DNA from: Haemophilus parainfluenzae
Lineage (GTDB): Bacteria; Pseudomonadota; Gammaproteobacteria; Enterobacterales; Pasteurellaceae
Direction of reading: 5' to 3'
DNA length: 64,000 nucleotides
Assembly (NCBI RefSeq): GCF_014931275.1
Contig: NZ_CP063110.1
Location: 1,596,001 to 1,660,000, forward strand
The number at the start of each line of letters is the position of its first letter. Position 1 is the stretch's first letter. Below the pieces are notes generated by a model, which worked only from the letters and a program-made list of their open reading frames with translations, was not told the origin of the DNA and ran no database searches. A program made the translations under genes and the position numbers. Shown one piece after another: positions 20,055 to 31,141 of this stretch.

Positions 20055-20066
20055 GTTATTCCTTCT
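20052..20066 (-). promoter_or_regulatory. infC ribosome site and AUU initiation codon
   Basis: The minus strand reads AGAAGGAATAAC then ATT. The strong AAGGA core at optimal distance and the in-frame conserved N-terminus identify AUU as the start, with no ATG, GTG or TTG at that position. Confidence 0.9.
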
Positions 20067-20195
20067 ATTTATTTAAGAAAAAACCTACTGTCTTCAAACA
20101 GAAGATTTATTAAATCATTTGCTATAAAAACAAACAAAAAACGGGCAAAATTTTATAGTATTTGCCACGTTTATGCAACAAGGATTTCTATTCCT

Positions 20196-21011
20196 TTAAA
20201 TATCAGTAGTTAAAGCACTTATTTCAGCTGAAATACTCTCTCCAAATTGAAGTAGTTTTTCTAATCTTGCGGTTTCAATACATACCATTGTTCTATACCC
20301 TTCTGGTTGCATCGCACTTGGTGTTTTTTCCCAAGGATTCCATAGCACAATTGAATCTGCATGATGGTGTGTAATTTGAATATGTCGATTAAACGCTTTA
20401 TCCACCAACAATGTTTTATCTTTCTCTAACGTATAAATACAATCCACACCTTGTTCTATTCTGCGTGTTGAAGGAACATCAGTATGTTTACCTTGTGAGT
20501 CATAACAACGACTTGGTAAATTTTGGACTTCAATTTGTGAAATATCACCAATATTAAAATAACTGTGTAATGCCGCTTGAGCTGGTTCTTGCCCTAAATG
20601 CGTTAAAGTCATTGTGCATTTATCGGTAAATTCCATTTTCATTTTGGCTTCAATCACACCATATTCAGAAAAGAGCGAAAATTCTAACCGCACTTTATTA
20701 GCTTGGAGATCATAATCACTCAATTGCCACAAACGTAAACGCGCTGTACCGTGTGAAGGCTGTTTAACACCTCCAAACCAAGGGTAACAAAGCGGTACAC
20801 CGCCGCGAATTGCCACACCTTGTGTGAAAGGTTCAATCTCACTTAACCAAAAGATATCCTGCTCTGTCCCTTTAGGCTGCCAATTTAATAACTGCGCGCC
20901 TTGTAATGCAATTCGAGCTGAACCTACGGAGTGATTTAAGATTAAAACAGGAATTTCATTGATACGTTCTAAAGTTAATTCTGGTGTTAATTGTTGAATT
21001 TGAGCTGTCAT
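20196..21011 (-). CDS. yeaD: D-hexose-6-phosphate mutarotase (aldose 1-epimerase family)
   Basis: YeaD-type enzymes interconvert the anomers of glucose 6-phosphate and related sugars. The 271 residues show the galactose-mutarotase-like fold: GGVPLCYPWFG, HGTARLRLWQL, LHSYFNIGDIS with the conserved His, DSIVLWNPWEKTP and the C-terminal VCIETARLEK with the catalytic Glu. The gene is upstream of infC on the same strand, with a 141-base gap, so cotranscription is possible but infC may have its own promoter. Confidence 0.9.
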   Translation of the reverse strand: MTAQIQQLTPELTLERINEIPVLILNHSVGSARIALQGAQLLNWQPKGTEQDIFWLSEIEPFTQGVAIRGGVPLCYPWFGGVKQPSHGTARLRLWQLSDYDLQANKVRLEFSLFSEYGVIEAKMKMEFTDKCTMTLTHLGQEPAQAALHSYFNIGDISQIEVQNLPSRCYDSQGKHTDVPSTRRIEQGVDCIYTLEKDKTLLVDKAFNRHIQITHHHADSIVLWNPWEKTPSAMQPEGYRTMVCIETARLEKLLQFGESISAEISALTTDI

Positions 21012-21083
21012 ATTCGTCTCCTTGTGATAAGGCTATTATATAGAAGAAAGAGATACTTGAGTTTATTTTTATACCGTGAATAT

Positions 21084-21109
21084 AAAAAAACCGCACATCA
21101 AAGTGCGGT
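21084..21109 (-). terminator. Terminator of thrS
   Basis: ACCGCAC and GTGCGGT pair around six bases and on the minus strand run into seven Ts, 30 bases after the thrS stop. It is another opposed uptake-signal pair. Confidence 0.8.
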
Positions 21110-21138
21110 CATTTTTAATTAAGATTTTAAAGAATTAA

Positions 21139-23070
21139 TTACTCTTCACCCAACAATTTCAACTCACGTTGTCTTACTTGGGATTTTAAGATTTCAGCAA
21201 ACTCTTCAATCGTGAAAGTACCTAAATCTGCACCTTTACGGGTACGTACTGCCACTTTGCCTTCTGCGATTTCTTTATCACCGCAAACAAGCATATAAGG
21301 CACGCGACGTAAGGTGTGTTCGCGGATCTTGAAGCCGACTTTTTCATTACGTAAATCAGCTTTAACACGTAATCCCGCATCAGAAAGTTGTTTTACTACT
21401 TTTTGAACGTAGTCTGCTTGGCTATCGGTAATGTTCATCACAATCGCTTGAACTGGTGCTAACCATGCAGGGAAGAAACCCGCATACTCTTCAGTAATGA
21501 TACCGATGAAACGTTCAATCGAACCTAAAATCGCACGGTGAATCATAACTGGTGTACGACGATCATTGTCTTCTGCCACATAAGACGCATTTAGACGACC
21601 AGGTAATGCAAAGTCTAATTGGATGGTACCGCATTGCCATTCACGATCTAAACAGTCACGTAATGCAAACTCAATTTTCGGACCATAGAATGCACCTTCA
21701 CCTTCTTGAATTTCATATTCAAGACCGTTATGTGCTAATGCTGCTGCAAGACCTGCTTCGGCACGATCCCACATATCATCAGCACCAATACGTTTTTCAG
21801 GACGAGTAGATAATTTCACCTGAATATTTTGGAAACCGAACGTGCTGTAAATGTCGTAAACCATTTTAATACAGCTGGTTACTTCACTTTCAATTTGGTC
21901 TTCAGTACAGAAAATATGTGCATCGTCTTGAGTGAAGCCACGTACACGCATTAAACCGTGTAAAGAACCCGATGGTTCGTTACGGTGACAAGAACCAAAT
22001 TCTGCCATACGGATTGGCAAATCACGGTAAGATTTTAAACCTTGGTTAAAGATTTGAACGTGTCCTGGGCAGTTCATTGGTTTAATCGCATATTCACGGT
22101 TTTCTGATTGTGTAGTAAACATCAAATCGCCGTAGTTTTGCCAGTGACCTGTTTTTTCCCATAACACACGGTCCATCATGAACGGACCTTTCACTTCTTG
22201 ATAATCGTATTCTTTTAATTTTGTACGAACGAAGGTTTCCAATTCACGGAAAATTGTCCAACCATCGTTATGCCAGAACACCATACCCGGTGCTTCTTCT
22301 TGCATATGATATAAATCTAACGCTTTACCGATTTTACGGTGGTCACGTTTTGCCGCTTCTTCTAAGCGAGTTAAGTATTCCGCTAATTGTTTTTTATCAG
22401 CCCACGCCGTACCATAGATACGTTGTAACATTTTATTTTTGCTATCACCACGCCAGTAAGCACCTGCAACTTTCATTAATTTAAAGTTGTGGCAGAAACG
22501 CATATTTGGCACATGTGGTCCACGACACATATCAATGTATTCTTCGTGATGATAAAGCGCAGGCGTTGCGGTACGTTCGATATTTTCATCTAAGATAGCC
22601 ATTTTGTATGGCTCACCGCGTTTTTCAAAAGTATCTCTTGCTTCTTGCCAGCTTACCGGAGTTTTGATGACGTCATAATTGGTTTTCGCCAATTCAAGCA
22701 TACGTTTTTCAATCGCATCAATGTCTTCTTGCGTTAAAGAACGGTCTAAATCCACGTCATAATAGAAGCCATTTTCAATCGTTGGACCGATTGCCATTTT
22801 GACATCTGGGAATAATTGTTTAATTGCGTGACCAAGCAAGTGTGCGCAAGAGTGACGAATAATTTCTAAACCGTCTTCATCTTTTGCAGTAATAATTTCA
22901 AGGTTGGCATCTTCATTGATGATGTCACAGGCATCACGACGTTCACCGTTTACACGGCCAGCTATGGTTGCTTTGGCAAGACCGGCTCCGATATCTTGAG
23001 CCACTTCTAACACAGAAACTGGACGATCAAATTCACGTTTAGAACCGTCCGGTAAAGTAATAATAGGCAT
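21139..23070 (-). CDS. thrS: Threonyl-tRNA synthetase
   Basis: This class II synthetase charges tRNA-Thr and hydrolyses Ser-tRNA-Thr. The 643 residues comprise an N-terminal TGS domain (1-61), the editing domain with [12 protein letters not shown] and the later Cys-His zinc-like site (MCRGPHVP), and the catalytic core with [10 protein letters not shown]. Class II motif 2 is [15 protein letters not shown]. The C-terminal anticodon-binding domain (about 540-643) includes [16 protein letters not shown]. In E. coli ThrS represses its own translation through tRNA-like leader hairpins; I could not confirm these here. Confidence 0.98.
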   Translation of the reverse strand: MPIITLPDGSKREFDRPVSVLEVAQDIGAGLAKATIAGRVNGERRDACDIINEDANLEIITAKDEDGLEIIRHSCAHLLGHAIKQLFPDVKMAIGPTIENGFYYDVDLDRSLTQEDIDAIEKRMLELAKTNYDVIKTPVSWQEARDTFEKRGEPYKMAILDENIERTATPALYHHEEYIDMCRGPHVPNMRFCHNFKLMKVAGAYWRGDSKNKMLQRIYGTAWADKKQLAEYLTRLEEAAKRDHRKIGKALDLYHMQEEAPGMVFWHNDGWTIFRELETFVRTKLKEYDYQEVKGPFMMDRVLWEKTGHWQNYGDLMFTTQSENREYAIKPMNCPGHVQIFNQGLKSYRDLPIRMAEFGSCHRNEPSGSLHGLMRVRGFTQDDAHIFCTEDQIESEVTSCIKMVYDIYSTFGFQNIQVKLSTRPEKRIGADDMWDRAEAGLAAALAHNGLEYEIQEGEGAFYGPKIEFALRDCLDREWQCGTIQLDFALPGRLNASYVAEDNDRRTPVMIHRAILGSIERFIGIITEEYAGFFPAWLAPVQAIVMNITDSQADYVQKVVKQLSDAGLRVKADLRNEKVGFKIREHTLRRVPYMLVCGDKEIAEGKVAVRTRKGADLGTFTIEEFAEILKSQVRQRELKLLGEE

Positions 23071-23331
23071 AATTTTTCCTTATACAGTGGTCGCCCATAC
23101 GAAAGGCAACATGCAAATAATGATTAAAAAACAAACCGCACTTTCATTCACTCCCACTATCGAGCAAACCAAGTGCGGCGGAGAATTTTAGCACTTTCCA
23201 CCACACTTGTTAATATCTCGCTGAATTCTTTCCAATGAGTAAATAATGATTTTCCTGATAGCTACTTTATCTATTCAAAATTTCCGATAAAATGACCGCA
23301 CTTTTGACAAACACAAATTAAAGGAAACTCT

Positions 23332-23913
23332 ATGAACGTATTAGTATTGAAATCAAGCATCCTTGCAGATCACTCTCAAAGTAATAAATTAGCCGATTAC
23401 ACCATTGAAAAATTAAAAGAACACAACATTGTGGTACGTGATTTAGCGGCGCAACAACTTCCCCATTTTGATGCAACGGCGGCAACTGCGGTACGTGGCG
23501 AACCTAAAACTGCAGAAGAAAATGCACTTTTAGCCTTATCAGATGAATTAGTGGCTGAATTAAAGGCTGCGGATATCATCGTAATTGGTGCACCTATGTA
23601 TAACTTAGGCATCCCAACACAACTTAAATCTTACTTTGATTTTATTGCGCGTCCTCGCGTGACTTTCCAATACACTGCAAATGGCCCTGAGGGTTTACTT
23701 CAAGGTAAAAAAGCGATTGTATTAGCAAGTTTTGGTGGCATGTATGATGAAAACAACAATGTGACAAATTACTTAAAAGCGATTTTAGGTTTTGTTGGTA
23801 TTACCGATGTTCAGTTTGCTTATGCAAAAGGTATTGGATTAGGTGCAGAGGCAATTGAAAAAGCACAACGTTCAGCAAGAAATAAAATTGATGAGATCGT
23901 TGCTTCTCTCTAA
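23332..23913 (+). CDS. azoR: FMN-dependent NADH:quinone/azo reductase
   Basis: AzoR is a flavodoxin-fold two-electron reductase of quinones and azo compounds, probably protective against electrophiles. The 193 residues contain the flavin phosphate loop [16 protein letters not shown], the active-site segment [18 protein letters not shown] and the [19 protein letters not shown] region. It is divergent from thrS. AAAGGAAACTCT precedes ATG 23332. A terminator follows, so it is probably monocistronic. Confidence 0.93.
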   Translation: MNVLVLKSSILADHSQSNKLADYTIEKLKEHNIVVRDLAAQQLPHFDATAATAVRGEPKTAEENALLALSDELVAELKAADIIVIGAPMYNLGIPTQLKSYFDFIARPRVTFQYTANGPEGLLQGKKAIVLASFGGMYDENNNVTNYLKAILGFVGITDVQFAYAKGIGLGAEAIEKAQRSARNKIDEIVASL

Positions 23914-23936
23914 TCACTAAATCTACTTCTTCTATT

Positions 23937-23973
23937 AAGCCATTTTGAGATATGCCTCGAAATGGCTTTTTTC
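23937..23973 (+). terminator. Terminator after azoR
   Basis: AAGCCATTTTGAG pairs with CTCGAAATGGCTT and is followed by TTTTTTC. Confidence 0.8.
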
Positions 23974-24056
23974 TAATCAACTTCCTCTATTTTTAATATC
24001 TTTGGTTAAAAATTAAAAAAATATTGTAAAATCACGCCAAATTTTTGATTATTTTC

Positions 24057-24091
24057 TTGACTTATGCATCATGTACTAGTTTAATAGTGCA
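24057..24091 (+). promoter_or_regulatory. trp operon promoter with overlapping TrpR-like operator
   Basis: TTGACT (24057-24062) and TTTAAT (24080-24085) are 17 bases apart. TGTACTAGTTTAATAGTGCA at 24072-24091 spans the -10 and closely resembles TrpR sites of the aroH type, with the inverted CTAGT/A(C)TAG arms. Repressor binding would block RNA polymerase directly. Only about 25 bases separate the likely +1 from the trpE ATG, so no leader peptide and attenuator fit between. Confidence 0.8.
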
Positions 24092-24115
24092 GAAGTTCAA
24101 AATACAGGATTGATT

Positions 24116-25666
24116 ATGAAAAATACCCCTTTTATTGCGGTGACCTCTCAACCGGTTCCCTATCATGCTGACACCACCGCAATTTTTAATACACTATGTC
24201 AACAGAACTCAAATTCTCTTCTACTCGACTCTGCCGAAATTGGCAGTAAAAACAGCTTACAGAGCCTTATTCTGATTAATGCCGCCGTTAAAATTACTTG
24301 TTTAGGCAATCAAGTGACTTTTAGAGCACTGAATGCGAACGGAAAACAAGTGTTAAACGAAATTCATCCTGTATTAAGCCAACTCGGTACCATAAGTGCG
24401 ATTAATTTTGAGAATGAATTTTCTGTACAATTCGCGCCGCTCGACAATCAATTAGATGAAGACAGCAAATTACAAGCTGCAACCATTTTTGATGGACTTC
24501 GTGTAATTTCTAACCATTATCAACATAGCAGCACACCTGTCTTTTTAGGTGGTTTATTTGCTTATGATTTGGTGGCAAATTTTATTCCAATGCAAGGTGT
24601 TGAATTAAAAGATGATGGCATTAACTGCCCGGATTACAGTTTTTATCTCGCAGAAAATTTAATTACCATCGATCACCAAAGCCAACAAGCCACATTAAAA
24701 AGCTTTTGTTTTAGTCAAGAAGAACAAGTGGAAGTCGCGAAAACGGCACTTTCTATTGCTCAAAAATTAAGAAATATTGATGGCGTATTTTCCATTAAAG
24801 CAGCAAGTGATGAGGTCAACACCAATTTTGAAGATCCTGAATTTATCGACATTGTCAAAGCATTAAAACATCATATTAATATTGGTGATGTGTTCCAAAT
24901 TGTGCCATCTCGCCGTTTTTCATTAGCTTGCCCGAATACCCTTGCGAGCTATGCACAATTAAAACATAACAATCCAAGCCCTTATATGTTCTACATGAAC
25001 GATGAGGATTTCATTTTATTCGGTGCATCACCAGAAAGTGCGTTGAAATATGCACCGGATAATCGCCAATTAGAAATTTATCCCATTGCAGGTTCTCGCC
25101 CGCGTGGTTTTGATGCCCATGGCAATATTGACCCTGAATTAGATGCGCGCTTGGAATTAGAATTACGTCTTGATCATAAAGAACAAGCTGAACATTTAAT
25201 GTTAGTGGATTTAGCCCGTAATGATATTGCTCGCGTGTGTCAAAGCGGTACACGTAAAGTCGCCGAATTAATGCAAGTGGATCGCTATTCTCACATCATG
25301 CATTTGGTTTCTCGCGTAGTGGGTAAACTTCGTCCTGAACTTGATGCCTTACACGCTTATCAAGCTTGCATGAATATGGGGACTTTAACTGGTGCGCCTA
25401 AAATCAAAGCGATGCAGTTAATCTATCAATTTGAACAGCAAAAACGTCACAGCTACGGTGGTGCGGTCGGTTATCTCACCTCTGATGGTCATTTCGATAC
25501 CTGTATCGTCATTCGTTCTGCTTTTGTACAAAATGGCATTGCCCATATTCAAGCGGGTTGTGGTGAAGTGTTGGATTCTGACCCTCAAATGGAAGCGGAT
25601 GAAACTCGCCATAAAGCAGCTGCAGTACTTAAAGCAATCAAACAAATCAATACCCAAGCAAAATAA
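24116..25666 (+). CDS. trpE: Anthranilate synthase component I
   Basis: TrpE, with TrpG, converts chorismate and glutamine to anthranilate. ATG 24116 (516 residues) is preceded by AGGA at proper spacing; the TTG six bases earlier is not needed. The N-terminal LLLDSAEIGSK matches the LLESAEI element that binds feedback-inhibiting tryptophan. The catalytic domain shows FQIVPSRRF, FGASPESALKY, PIAGSRPRG, LMLVDLARNDIARV and MNMGTLTGAPKIKAMQ. It is the first gene of the trp cluster. Confidence 0.98.
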   Translation: MKNTPFIAVTSQPVPYHADTTAIFNTLCQQNSNSLLLDSAEIGSKNSLQSLILINAAVKITCLGNQVTFRALNANGKQVLNEIHPVLSQLGTISAINFENEFSVQFAPLDNQLDEDSKLQAATIFDGLRVISNHYQHSSTPVFLGGLFAYDLVANFIPMQGVELKDDGINCPDYSFYLAENLITIDHQSQQATLKSFCFSQEEQVEVAKTALSIAQKLRNIDGVFSIKAASDEVNTNFEDPEFIDIVKALKHHINIGDVFQIVPSRRFSLACPNTLASYAQLKHNNPSPYMFYMNDEDFILFGASPESALKYAPDNRQLEIYPIAGSRPRGFDAHGNIDPELDARLELELRLDHKEQAEHLMLVDLARNDIARVCQSGTRKVAELMQVDRYSHIMHLVSRVVGKLRPELDALHAYQACMNMGTLTGAPKIKAMQLIYQFEQQKRHSYGGAVGYLTSDGHFDTCIVIRSAFVQNGIAHIQAGCGEVLDSDPQMEADETRHKAAAVLKAIKQINTQAK

Positions 25667-25678
25667 GGACGATAAATT

Positions 25679-26263
25679 ATGGCTAATATTCTCTTTTTAG
25701 ATAATTTTGATTCATTCACTTATAACTTAGTGGATCAATTCCGTGTGCTTGGGCATAACGTAAAAATTTATCGTAATGACACTAATTTAGAACAAGTGGT
25801 ACAAGAAGCATTAAATACACCGGATACGATTCTTGCACTCTCTCCAGGACCAGGTACTCCGGCTGAAGCAGGTATCTTGCTCCCGCTCATTGAACGTTTA
25901 AAAAATGATGTGCCAATTATTGGTATTTGCTTAGGCCATCAAGCGCTTATTCAAGCCTTTGGTGGAGAGGTTGTACATGCAGGCGAAGTATTACATGGTA
26001 AAGTATCGCGCATTCAACACGATAACCAAGCCATGTTTAAAGATATTGCCAACCCAATGCCTGTGGCTCGTTATCACTCTTTAATGGGTAAAAATCTGCC
26101 TGACGAATTTATTGTCAATGCCGATTACAATGGTATCGTGATGGCAATTCGTCATAAAACCTTGCCAATTTGTGCTTTCCAATTCCACCCAGAAAGCATC
26201 CTTACTGTGCAAGGTTCCAAATTATTACAACAATCTGTGGAATGGTTATTAAACAGAGATTAA
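25679..26263 (+). CDS. trpG: Anthranilate synthase glutamine amidotransferase component
   Basis: This class I glutaminase subunit channels ammonia to TrpE. The 194 residues contain ILFLDNFDSFTYNLVDQ, LSPGPGTPAEAG, the nucleophile elbow GICLGHQALIQAFGG with the catalytic Cys, and the His-Glu pair in FQFHPESILT. It is a stand-alone TrpG, not fused to TrpD as in E. coli. AAGGACGAT precedes the ATG. Confidence 0.97.
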   Translation: MANILFLDNFDSFTYNLVDQFRVLGHNVKIYRNDTNLEQVVQEALNTPDTILALSPGPGTPAEAGILLPLIERLKNDVPIIGICLGHQALIQAFGGEVVHAGEVLHGKVSRIQHDNQAMFKDIANPMPVARYHSLMGKNLPDEFIVNADYNGIVMAIRHKTLPICAFQFHPESILTVQGSKLLQQSVEWLLNRD

Positions 26264-26659
<396 letters not shown>

Positions 26660-26670
26660 AGGACGAGATT

Positions 26671-27672
26671 ATGCAAACGGCTCAATTATTAGAACAACTT
26701 TACAGCGGAAAAACACTTAATAAAGAAGAAAGTGCGGTCATTTTTAATGCCATTATGCAAGGCGAGCTCAATAACGAACAAATCGCTGCCATGCTGATTG
26801 CGTTAAAAGTACGTGGTGCCACCATTGAAGAATTAAGTGGTGCGGTATCGGCATCCTTGCAAAATGCCAAATCATTCCCTCGACCTGACTACCCTTTTGC
26901 GGATATTGTGGGTACTGGCGGTGATGGTCAAAACACAATTAATATTTCTACTGCTAGCGCCATTGTTGCAGCCTCTATGGGTGCCAAAGTGGCAAAACAC
27001 GGCAACCGTAGCGTATCAAGTAAATCCGGTGCCAGTGATGTATTAACCGCTCTCGGTGTGAATGTCAACGTCACGCCAGAACAAGCTCGTCAAGCGCTTG
27101 ATGATATTGGCGTATGTTTCTTATTTGCTCAACAATATCACAGTGGGTTTAAACATGTGGCCCCTGTTCGTGCGGCATTAAAAACGCGTACGCTTTTTAA
27201 TATTTTAGGTCCATTGATTAACCCCGCTCGCCCAACTTATCATTTGCTTGGCGTGTATGCCCCTGAATTAGTGAAAACCTACGCTGAAACCGCTGTCGCA
27301 TTAGGTCATCAGCATACTTTTGTGGTTCATGGTGCCGGTCTTGATGAAGTCGCTGTACACGGAGAAACCCAAGTCGCTGAAATTAAAAACGGCAAAATTG
27401 ACTACTTCACCTTAACGCCAGAAGATTTTGGTTTAAAAACACAATCTTTAGAAAGTTTACGTGGTGGCGAACCGCAAGAAAATGCCCAATATCTGACTGC
27501 TCTTTTACAAGGTAAGGGCAAAGCTGAACATGCTAATGCGGTAGCCGCAAATGTAGCATTATTGTTGAAATTATTTGGTCATGATGACTTAAAACAAAAT
27601 GTTCAAAATGTGTTGGCTCACCTTGCATCAGGCAAAGCGTTTGAGACACTACAACATTTAACAAAATATTAA
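26671..27672 (+). CDS. trpD: Anthranilate phosphoribosyltransferase
   Basis: TrpD joins anthranilate to PRPP. The 333 residues include the PRPP loop [17 protein letters not shown], the [17 protein letters not shown] anthranilate-site motif, [18 protein letters not shown] and [17 protein letters not shown] uptake-signal core lies near 26731 within the gene. AAAGGACGAGATT precedes ATG 26671. Confidence 0.98.
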   Translation: MQTAQLLEQLYSGKTLNKEESAVIFNAIMQGELNNEQIAAMLIALKVRGATIEELSGAVSASLQNAKSFPRPDYPFADIVGTGGDGQNTINISTASAIVAASMGAKVAKHGNRSVSSKSGASDVLTALGVNVNVTPEQARQALDDIGVCFLFAQQYHSGFKHVAPVRAALKTRTLFNILGPLINPARPTYHLLGVYAPELVKTYAETAVALGHQHTFVVHGAGLDEVAVHGETQVAEIKNGKIDYFTLTPEDFGLKTQSLESLRGGEPQENAQYLTALLQGKGKAEHANAVAANVALLLKLFGHDDLKQNVQNVLAHLASGKAFETLQHLTKY

Positions 27673-27713
27673 GATAAAGGCTGATTTGATAAGCCACAAT
27701 AAGAAGAAAGATT

Positions 27714-29150
27714 ATGATCACGCAAGATTTCACTAAACCAATTGACTCTGCTACGGTGCTACAAAAAATCGTCTTAGACAAAGCACAATGGGTTAAGGCA
27801 AAGGAAGCTGAATTTCCGCTTTCACAATTTAAAGAAAACATTCACAAATCTGACCGCTCTTTTTATGATGCGTTGGCTAAAGGCACACATCAAAAGCCTG
27901 CTTATATTTTGGAATGTAAGAAAGCGTCTCCTTCTAAAGGATTAATTCGTAATGAATTTAATTTAGATGAAATCGCCAATGTATATAAACATTATGCATC
28001 AGCGGTTTCTGTGCTAACGGATGAGAAATACTTTCAAGGTAAATTTGACTATTTGCCGCAAGTACGTGACGTTGTCTCACAACCTGTATTGTGCAAAGAT
28101 TTTATGATCAGCGAATATCAGGTTTATCTTGCACGCTATTATCAAGCTGATGCTATTTTATTGATGCTTTCAGTGGTGAATGATGAAACCTATCGCATAC
28201 TAGCTGATCTGGCGCATTCTCTCGGCATGGGCGTGTTGACGGAAACCAGCAACGAAGAAGAGTTTGAGCGCGCCCTTGCTTTAGGTGCAAAAATTATCGG
28301 GGTTAACAATCGTAATCTTCACGATCTCACTGTTGATTTAAACCGCGTGGTAGAACTCACACAAAAATATGCCGATCGCATTCCTAGTGATGCACGTATT
28401 ATCAGCGAATCGGGGATTTATAATCACAGCCAAATTCGTGATTTGCAAAAAGTGGCACATGGCTTTTTAATCGGCAGCAGCCTAATGGGCAGTGCAGATT
28501 TAAATAATGCTGTGCGTGAAGTGATTTTTGGCGAAAATAAAGTATGCGGTTTAACTCGCACGCAAGATGTCAAAGAGGTTTATGCAAACGGGGCATTATA
28601 CGGCGGCTTAATTTTCGTCGAACATTCAAAACGCTGTGTGAGCCTACGTCAAGCTCAAGAATTAGTGACCGCATCACCACTTCGTTTTGTGGGCGTATTT
28701 CAGAATCAAGAAATTGATTTTATTGTAAAAATCGCTAAACAATTGCAGCTTTATGCGGTTCAGCTACACGGTTCAGAAACCGCTGAATTTATTACCGCAC
28801 TTCGTCACCAACTGCCTGAGGAAACTCAAATTTGGAAAGCCATTTCAATAGATACTGAAGCACAAAGTGCGGTTGATTTTACTGATGATTTAAATATTGC
28901 TCGCTATATTTTCGATAGCCAATCCGCTAATCAACAAGGTGGCACAGGAAAAACCTTTAATTGGTCACTCATTCCTGAAAATTTGAAACACAAAATTATT
29001 TTGGCTGGTGGCATTTCACCTAACAATATTGAACAAGCCATTAAGCAAGGTTGCCTAGGGGTTGATCTCAATTCTGGTGTAGAAACTGCCGCAGGCGTAA
29101 AAGACAGCGAAAAAGTGCGGTCAGTTTTTAAGACGATTTTGTCAAATTAA
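27714..29150 (+). CDS. trpCF: Bifunctional indole-3-glycerol-phosphate synthase / phosphoribosylanthranilate isomerase
   Basis: This fused enzyme performs two consecutive steps. The N-terminal IGPS half (about 1-255) has [60 protein letters not shown] and [12 protein letters not shown]. The C-terminal PRAI half (about 256-478) has [39 protein letters not shown] and [14 protein letters not shown]. Both sets of catalytic segments look intact. The gene ends in a uptake-signal copy and is followed by the SDR gene after a 23-base gap. Confidence 0.97.
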   Translation: MITQDFTKPIDSATVLQKIVLDKAQWVKAKEAEFPLSQFKENIHKSDRSFYDALAKGTHQKPAYILECKKASPSKGLIRNEFNLDEIANVYKHYASAVSVLTDEKYFQGKFDYLPQVRDVVSQPVLCKDFMISEYQVYLARYYQADAILLMLSVVNDETYRILADLAHSLGMGVLTETSNEEEFERALALGAKIIGVNNRNLHDLTVDLNRVVELTQKYADRIPSDARIISESGIYNHSQIRDLQKVAHGFLIGSSLMGSADLNNAVREVIFGENKVCGLTRTQDVKEVYANGALYGGLIFVEHSKRCVSLRQAQELVTASPLRFVGVFQNQEIDFIVKIAKQLQLYAVQLHGSETAEFITALRHQLPEETQIWKAISIDTEAQSAVDFTDDLNIARYIFDSQSANQQGGTGKTFNWSLIPENLKHKIILAGGISPNNIEQAIKQGCLGVDLNSGVETAAGVKDSEKVRSVFKTILSN

Positions 29151-29173
29151 TCTGATTGCTAAGGGGAAGTATT

Positions 29174-29932
29174 ATGCAAAGAACAGCGTTAGTAACCGGC
29201 GCAACTGCCGGATTTGGTGCGGCAATTTGTCGCACACTTATTGAAAATGGTTATCGTGTGATTGGCACAGGGCGCCGCGTAGCACGTTTAGAACAATTAC
29301 AACAAGAATTAGGTGAAAACTTCCACTTTCTTGCCTTTGATATTTCAGATCGCCAAGCAACAGAAGATGCTTTCCATTCCCTTCCCGCTACTTGGCAATC
29401 CATTGATTTATTGGTGAATAATGCAGGTTTAGGATTAGGCTTAGAAAGTGCAGATAAAGCGAGTTTAGACGATTGGATGCAAATGATTGATACCAATATT
29501 AAAGGTCTCGTTACCATCACTCGTCTTGTGTTACCCCAAATGGTTGAACGCAATTCAGGTCATATTATTAATTTAGGCTCAATTGCAGGTACTTATCCTT
29601 ATCCAGGTGGCAATGTATACGGTGGCACTAAAGCTTTTATAAAACAATTTAGTTTAAATCTTCGAGCCGATCTTGCTGGTACACAAATTCGCGTGTCCAA
29701 TGTTGAACCCGGTCTTTGTGGTGGAACTGAATTTTCTAATATCCGCTTTAAAGGTGATGATGCCCGAGCTAAAAAACTCTATGAAAATGTGGAATATGTC
29801 AGTCCACAAGATATTGCTAATATTGTGTTATGGCTCAATCAACAACCAGAACATGTCAATATTAATCGCATTGAAGTGATGCCTACTGCACAAACCTTTG
29901 CACCACTTAATGTCGCAAGAATTCAAAAATAA
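29174..29932 (+). CDS. Short-chain dehydrogenase/reductase, YdfG-like
   Basis: This 252-residue classical SDR begins MQRTALVTGATAGFGAAICR, the Rossmann TGxxxGxG motif. It continues with LLVNNAGLGLG and the catalytic Ser-Tyr-Lys in LGSIAGTYPYPGGNVYGGTKAF. ATG 29174 is preceded by AAGGGGAAG; an in-frame TTG at 29156 is less likely. The closest named relative I recognise is YdfG, an NADP-dependent 3-hydroxy acid (serine/allo-threonine) dehydrogenase. It lies between trpCF and trpB, so it may have a tryptophan-linked role or simply be a conserved trpBA neighbour. Confidence 0.85.
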   Translation: MQRTALVTGATAGFGAAICRTLIENGYRVIGTGRRVARLEQLQQELGENFHFLAFDISDRQATEDAFHSLPATWQSIDLLVNNAGLGLGLESADKASLDDWMQMIDTNIKGLVTITRLVLPQMVERNSGHIINLGSIAGTYPYPGGNVYGGTKAFIKQFSLNLRADLAGTQIRVSNVEPGLCGGTEFSNIRFKGDDARAKKLYENVEYVSPQDIANIVLWLNQQPEHVNINRIEVMPTAQTFAPLNVARIQK

Positions 29933-29944
29933 CAAGGAAATATT

Positions 29945-31141
29945 ATGTCAGAAACCCTTTTAAATCTTTATTTCGGTGAATTTGGCGGAATGTATGTACC
30001 AGAGATTCTCGTACCGGTACTACAACAGCTAGAAAAAGCCTTTGTTGAAGCAAAAGACGATCCTGAATTCCAACGTGAATTTCAAGATTTACTGAAAAAT
30101 TATGCGGGCAGACCAACCGCACTTACCCTTTGTCGTAATTTAACCAAAGGTACAAAAGCAAAAATTTATTTAAAACGTGAAGATTTACTTCACGGTGGTG
30201 CCCATAAAACCAACCAAGTGTTAGGTCAAATTTTATTGGCAAAACGCATGGGTAAAACGCGCATTATCGCCGAAACTGGTGCGGGCCAACATGGCGTGGC
30301 AACCGCTCTAGCTTGTGCGATGTTAGATATGCCTTGCCGTGTTTATATGGGTGCAAAGGACGTAGAACGTCAATCACCAAACGTATTCCGTATGCGTTTG
30401 ATGGGTGCCGAAGTGATTCCTGTACAAAAAGGTTCTTGCTCATTGAAAGATGCCTGCTGTGAAGCCATGCGTGATTGGTCAGCCAACTATGAAAACACCC
30501 ATTATTTATTGGGTACAGCGGCAGGCCCTCATCCATTCCCGACGATTGTGCGTGAATTCCAAAAAATGATTGGTGAAGAAACCAAACGTCAAATCTTAGA
30601 AAAAGAAGGGCGCTTACCCGATGCAGTTATTGCTGCAGTCGGTGGTGGCTCTAATGCGATTGGTATGTTTGCCGATTTTATTGATGAAAAAGGTGTACGT
30701 TTAATTGGTATAGAACCTGCTGGCCATGGTATTGAAAGCGGTGAACATGGTGCGCCATTAGGCCATGCAAAAGTGGGTATTTATTTCGGTATGAAATCAC
30801 CTTTAATGCAAACGGAAGATGGTCAAGTAGAAGAATCCTACTCTATTTCTGCTGGATTAGACTTCCCTTCTGTAGGGCCTCAACATGCTTACTTACAAAG
30901 CATTGGTCGTGCAGAATACCCAAGTATTACAGATGATGAAGCCTTAAATGCTTTCCAAGCGTTAGCAAAACATGAAGGAATTATTCCTGCATTGGAAAGC
31001 TCCCACGCATTAGCGCATGCGTTAAAAATGATTCATCAAGAACCAAATAAAGAACAAATTTTAGTGGTGAATCTTTCTGGTCGTGGTGATAAAGATATTT
31101 TCACCGTTGATAAAGTTTTAAAAGAAAAAGGAATGCAATAA
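29945..31141 (+). CDS. trpB: Tryptophan synthase beta chain
   Basis: TrpB condenses indole with serine using PLP. The 398 residues start [20 protein letters not shown]. The PLP lysine is in [15 protein letters not shown], the catalytic Glu region is [10 protein letters not shown], and the phosphate loop is [11 protein letters not shown]. The stop codon overlaps the trpA start by one base (TAATG), typical of translational coupling that gives 1:1 alpha and beta chains. Confidence 0.98.
   Translation: MSETLLNLYFGEFGGMYVPEILVPVLQQLEKAFVEAKDDPEFQREFQDLLKNYAGRPTALTLCRNLTKGTKAKIYLKREDLLHGGAHKTNQVLGQILLAKRMGKTRIIAETGAGQHGVATALACAMLDMPCRVYMGAKDVERQSPNVFRMRLMGAEVIPVQKGSCSLKDACCEAMRDWSANYENTHYLLGTAAGPHPFPTIVREFQKMIGEETKRQILEKEGRLPDAVIAAVGGGSNAIGMFADFIDEKGVRLIGIEPAGHGIESGEHGAPLGHAKVGIYFGMKSPLMQTEDGQVEESYSISAGLDFPSVGPQHAYLQSIGRAEYPSITDDEALNAFQALAKHEGIIPALESSHALAHALKMIHQEPNKEQILVVNLSGRGDKDIFTVDKVLKEKGMQ

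Noticed and set aside
23071-23331. Possible small gene between thrS and azoR
   Set aside because: No frame with a ribosome site was visible. The region holds only two uptake signals and the two divergent promoters.
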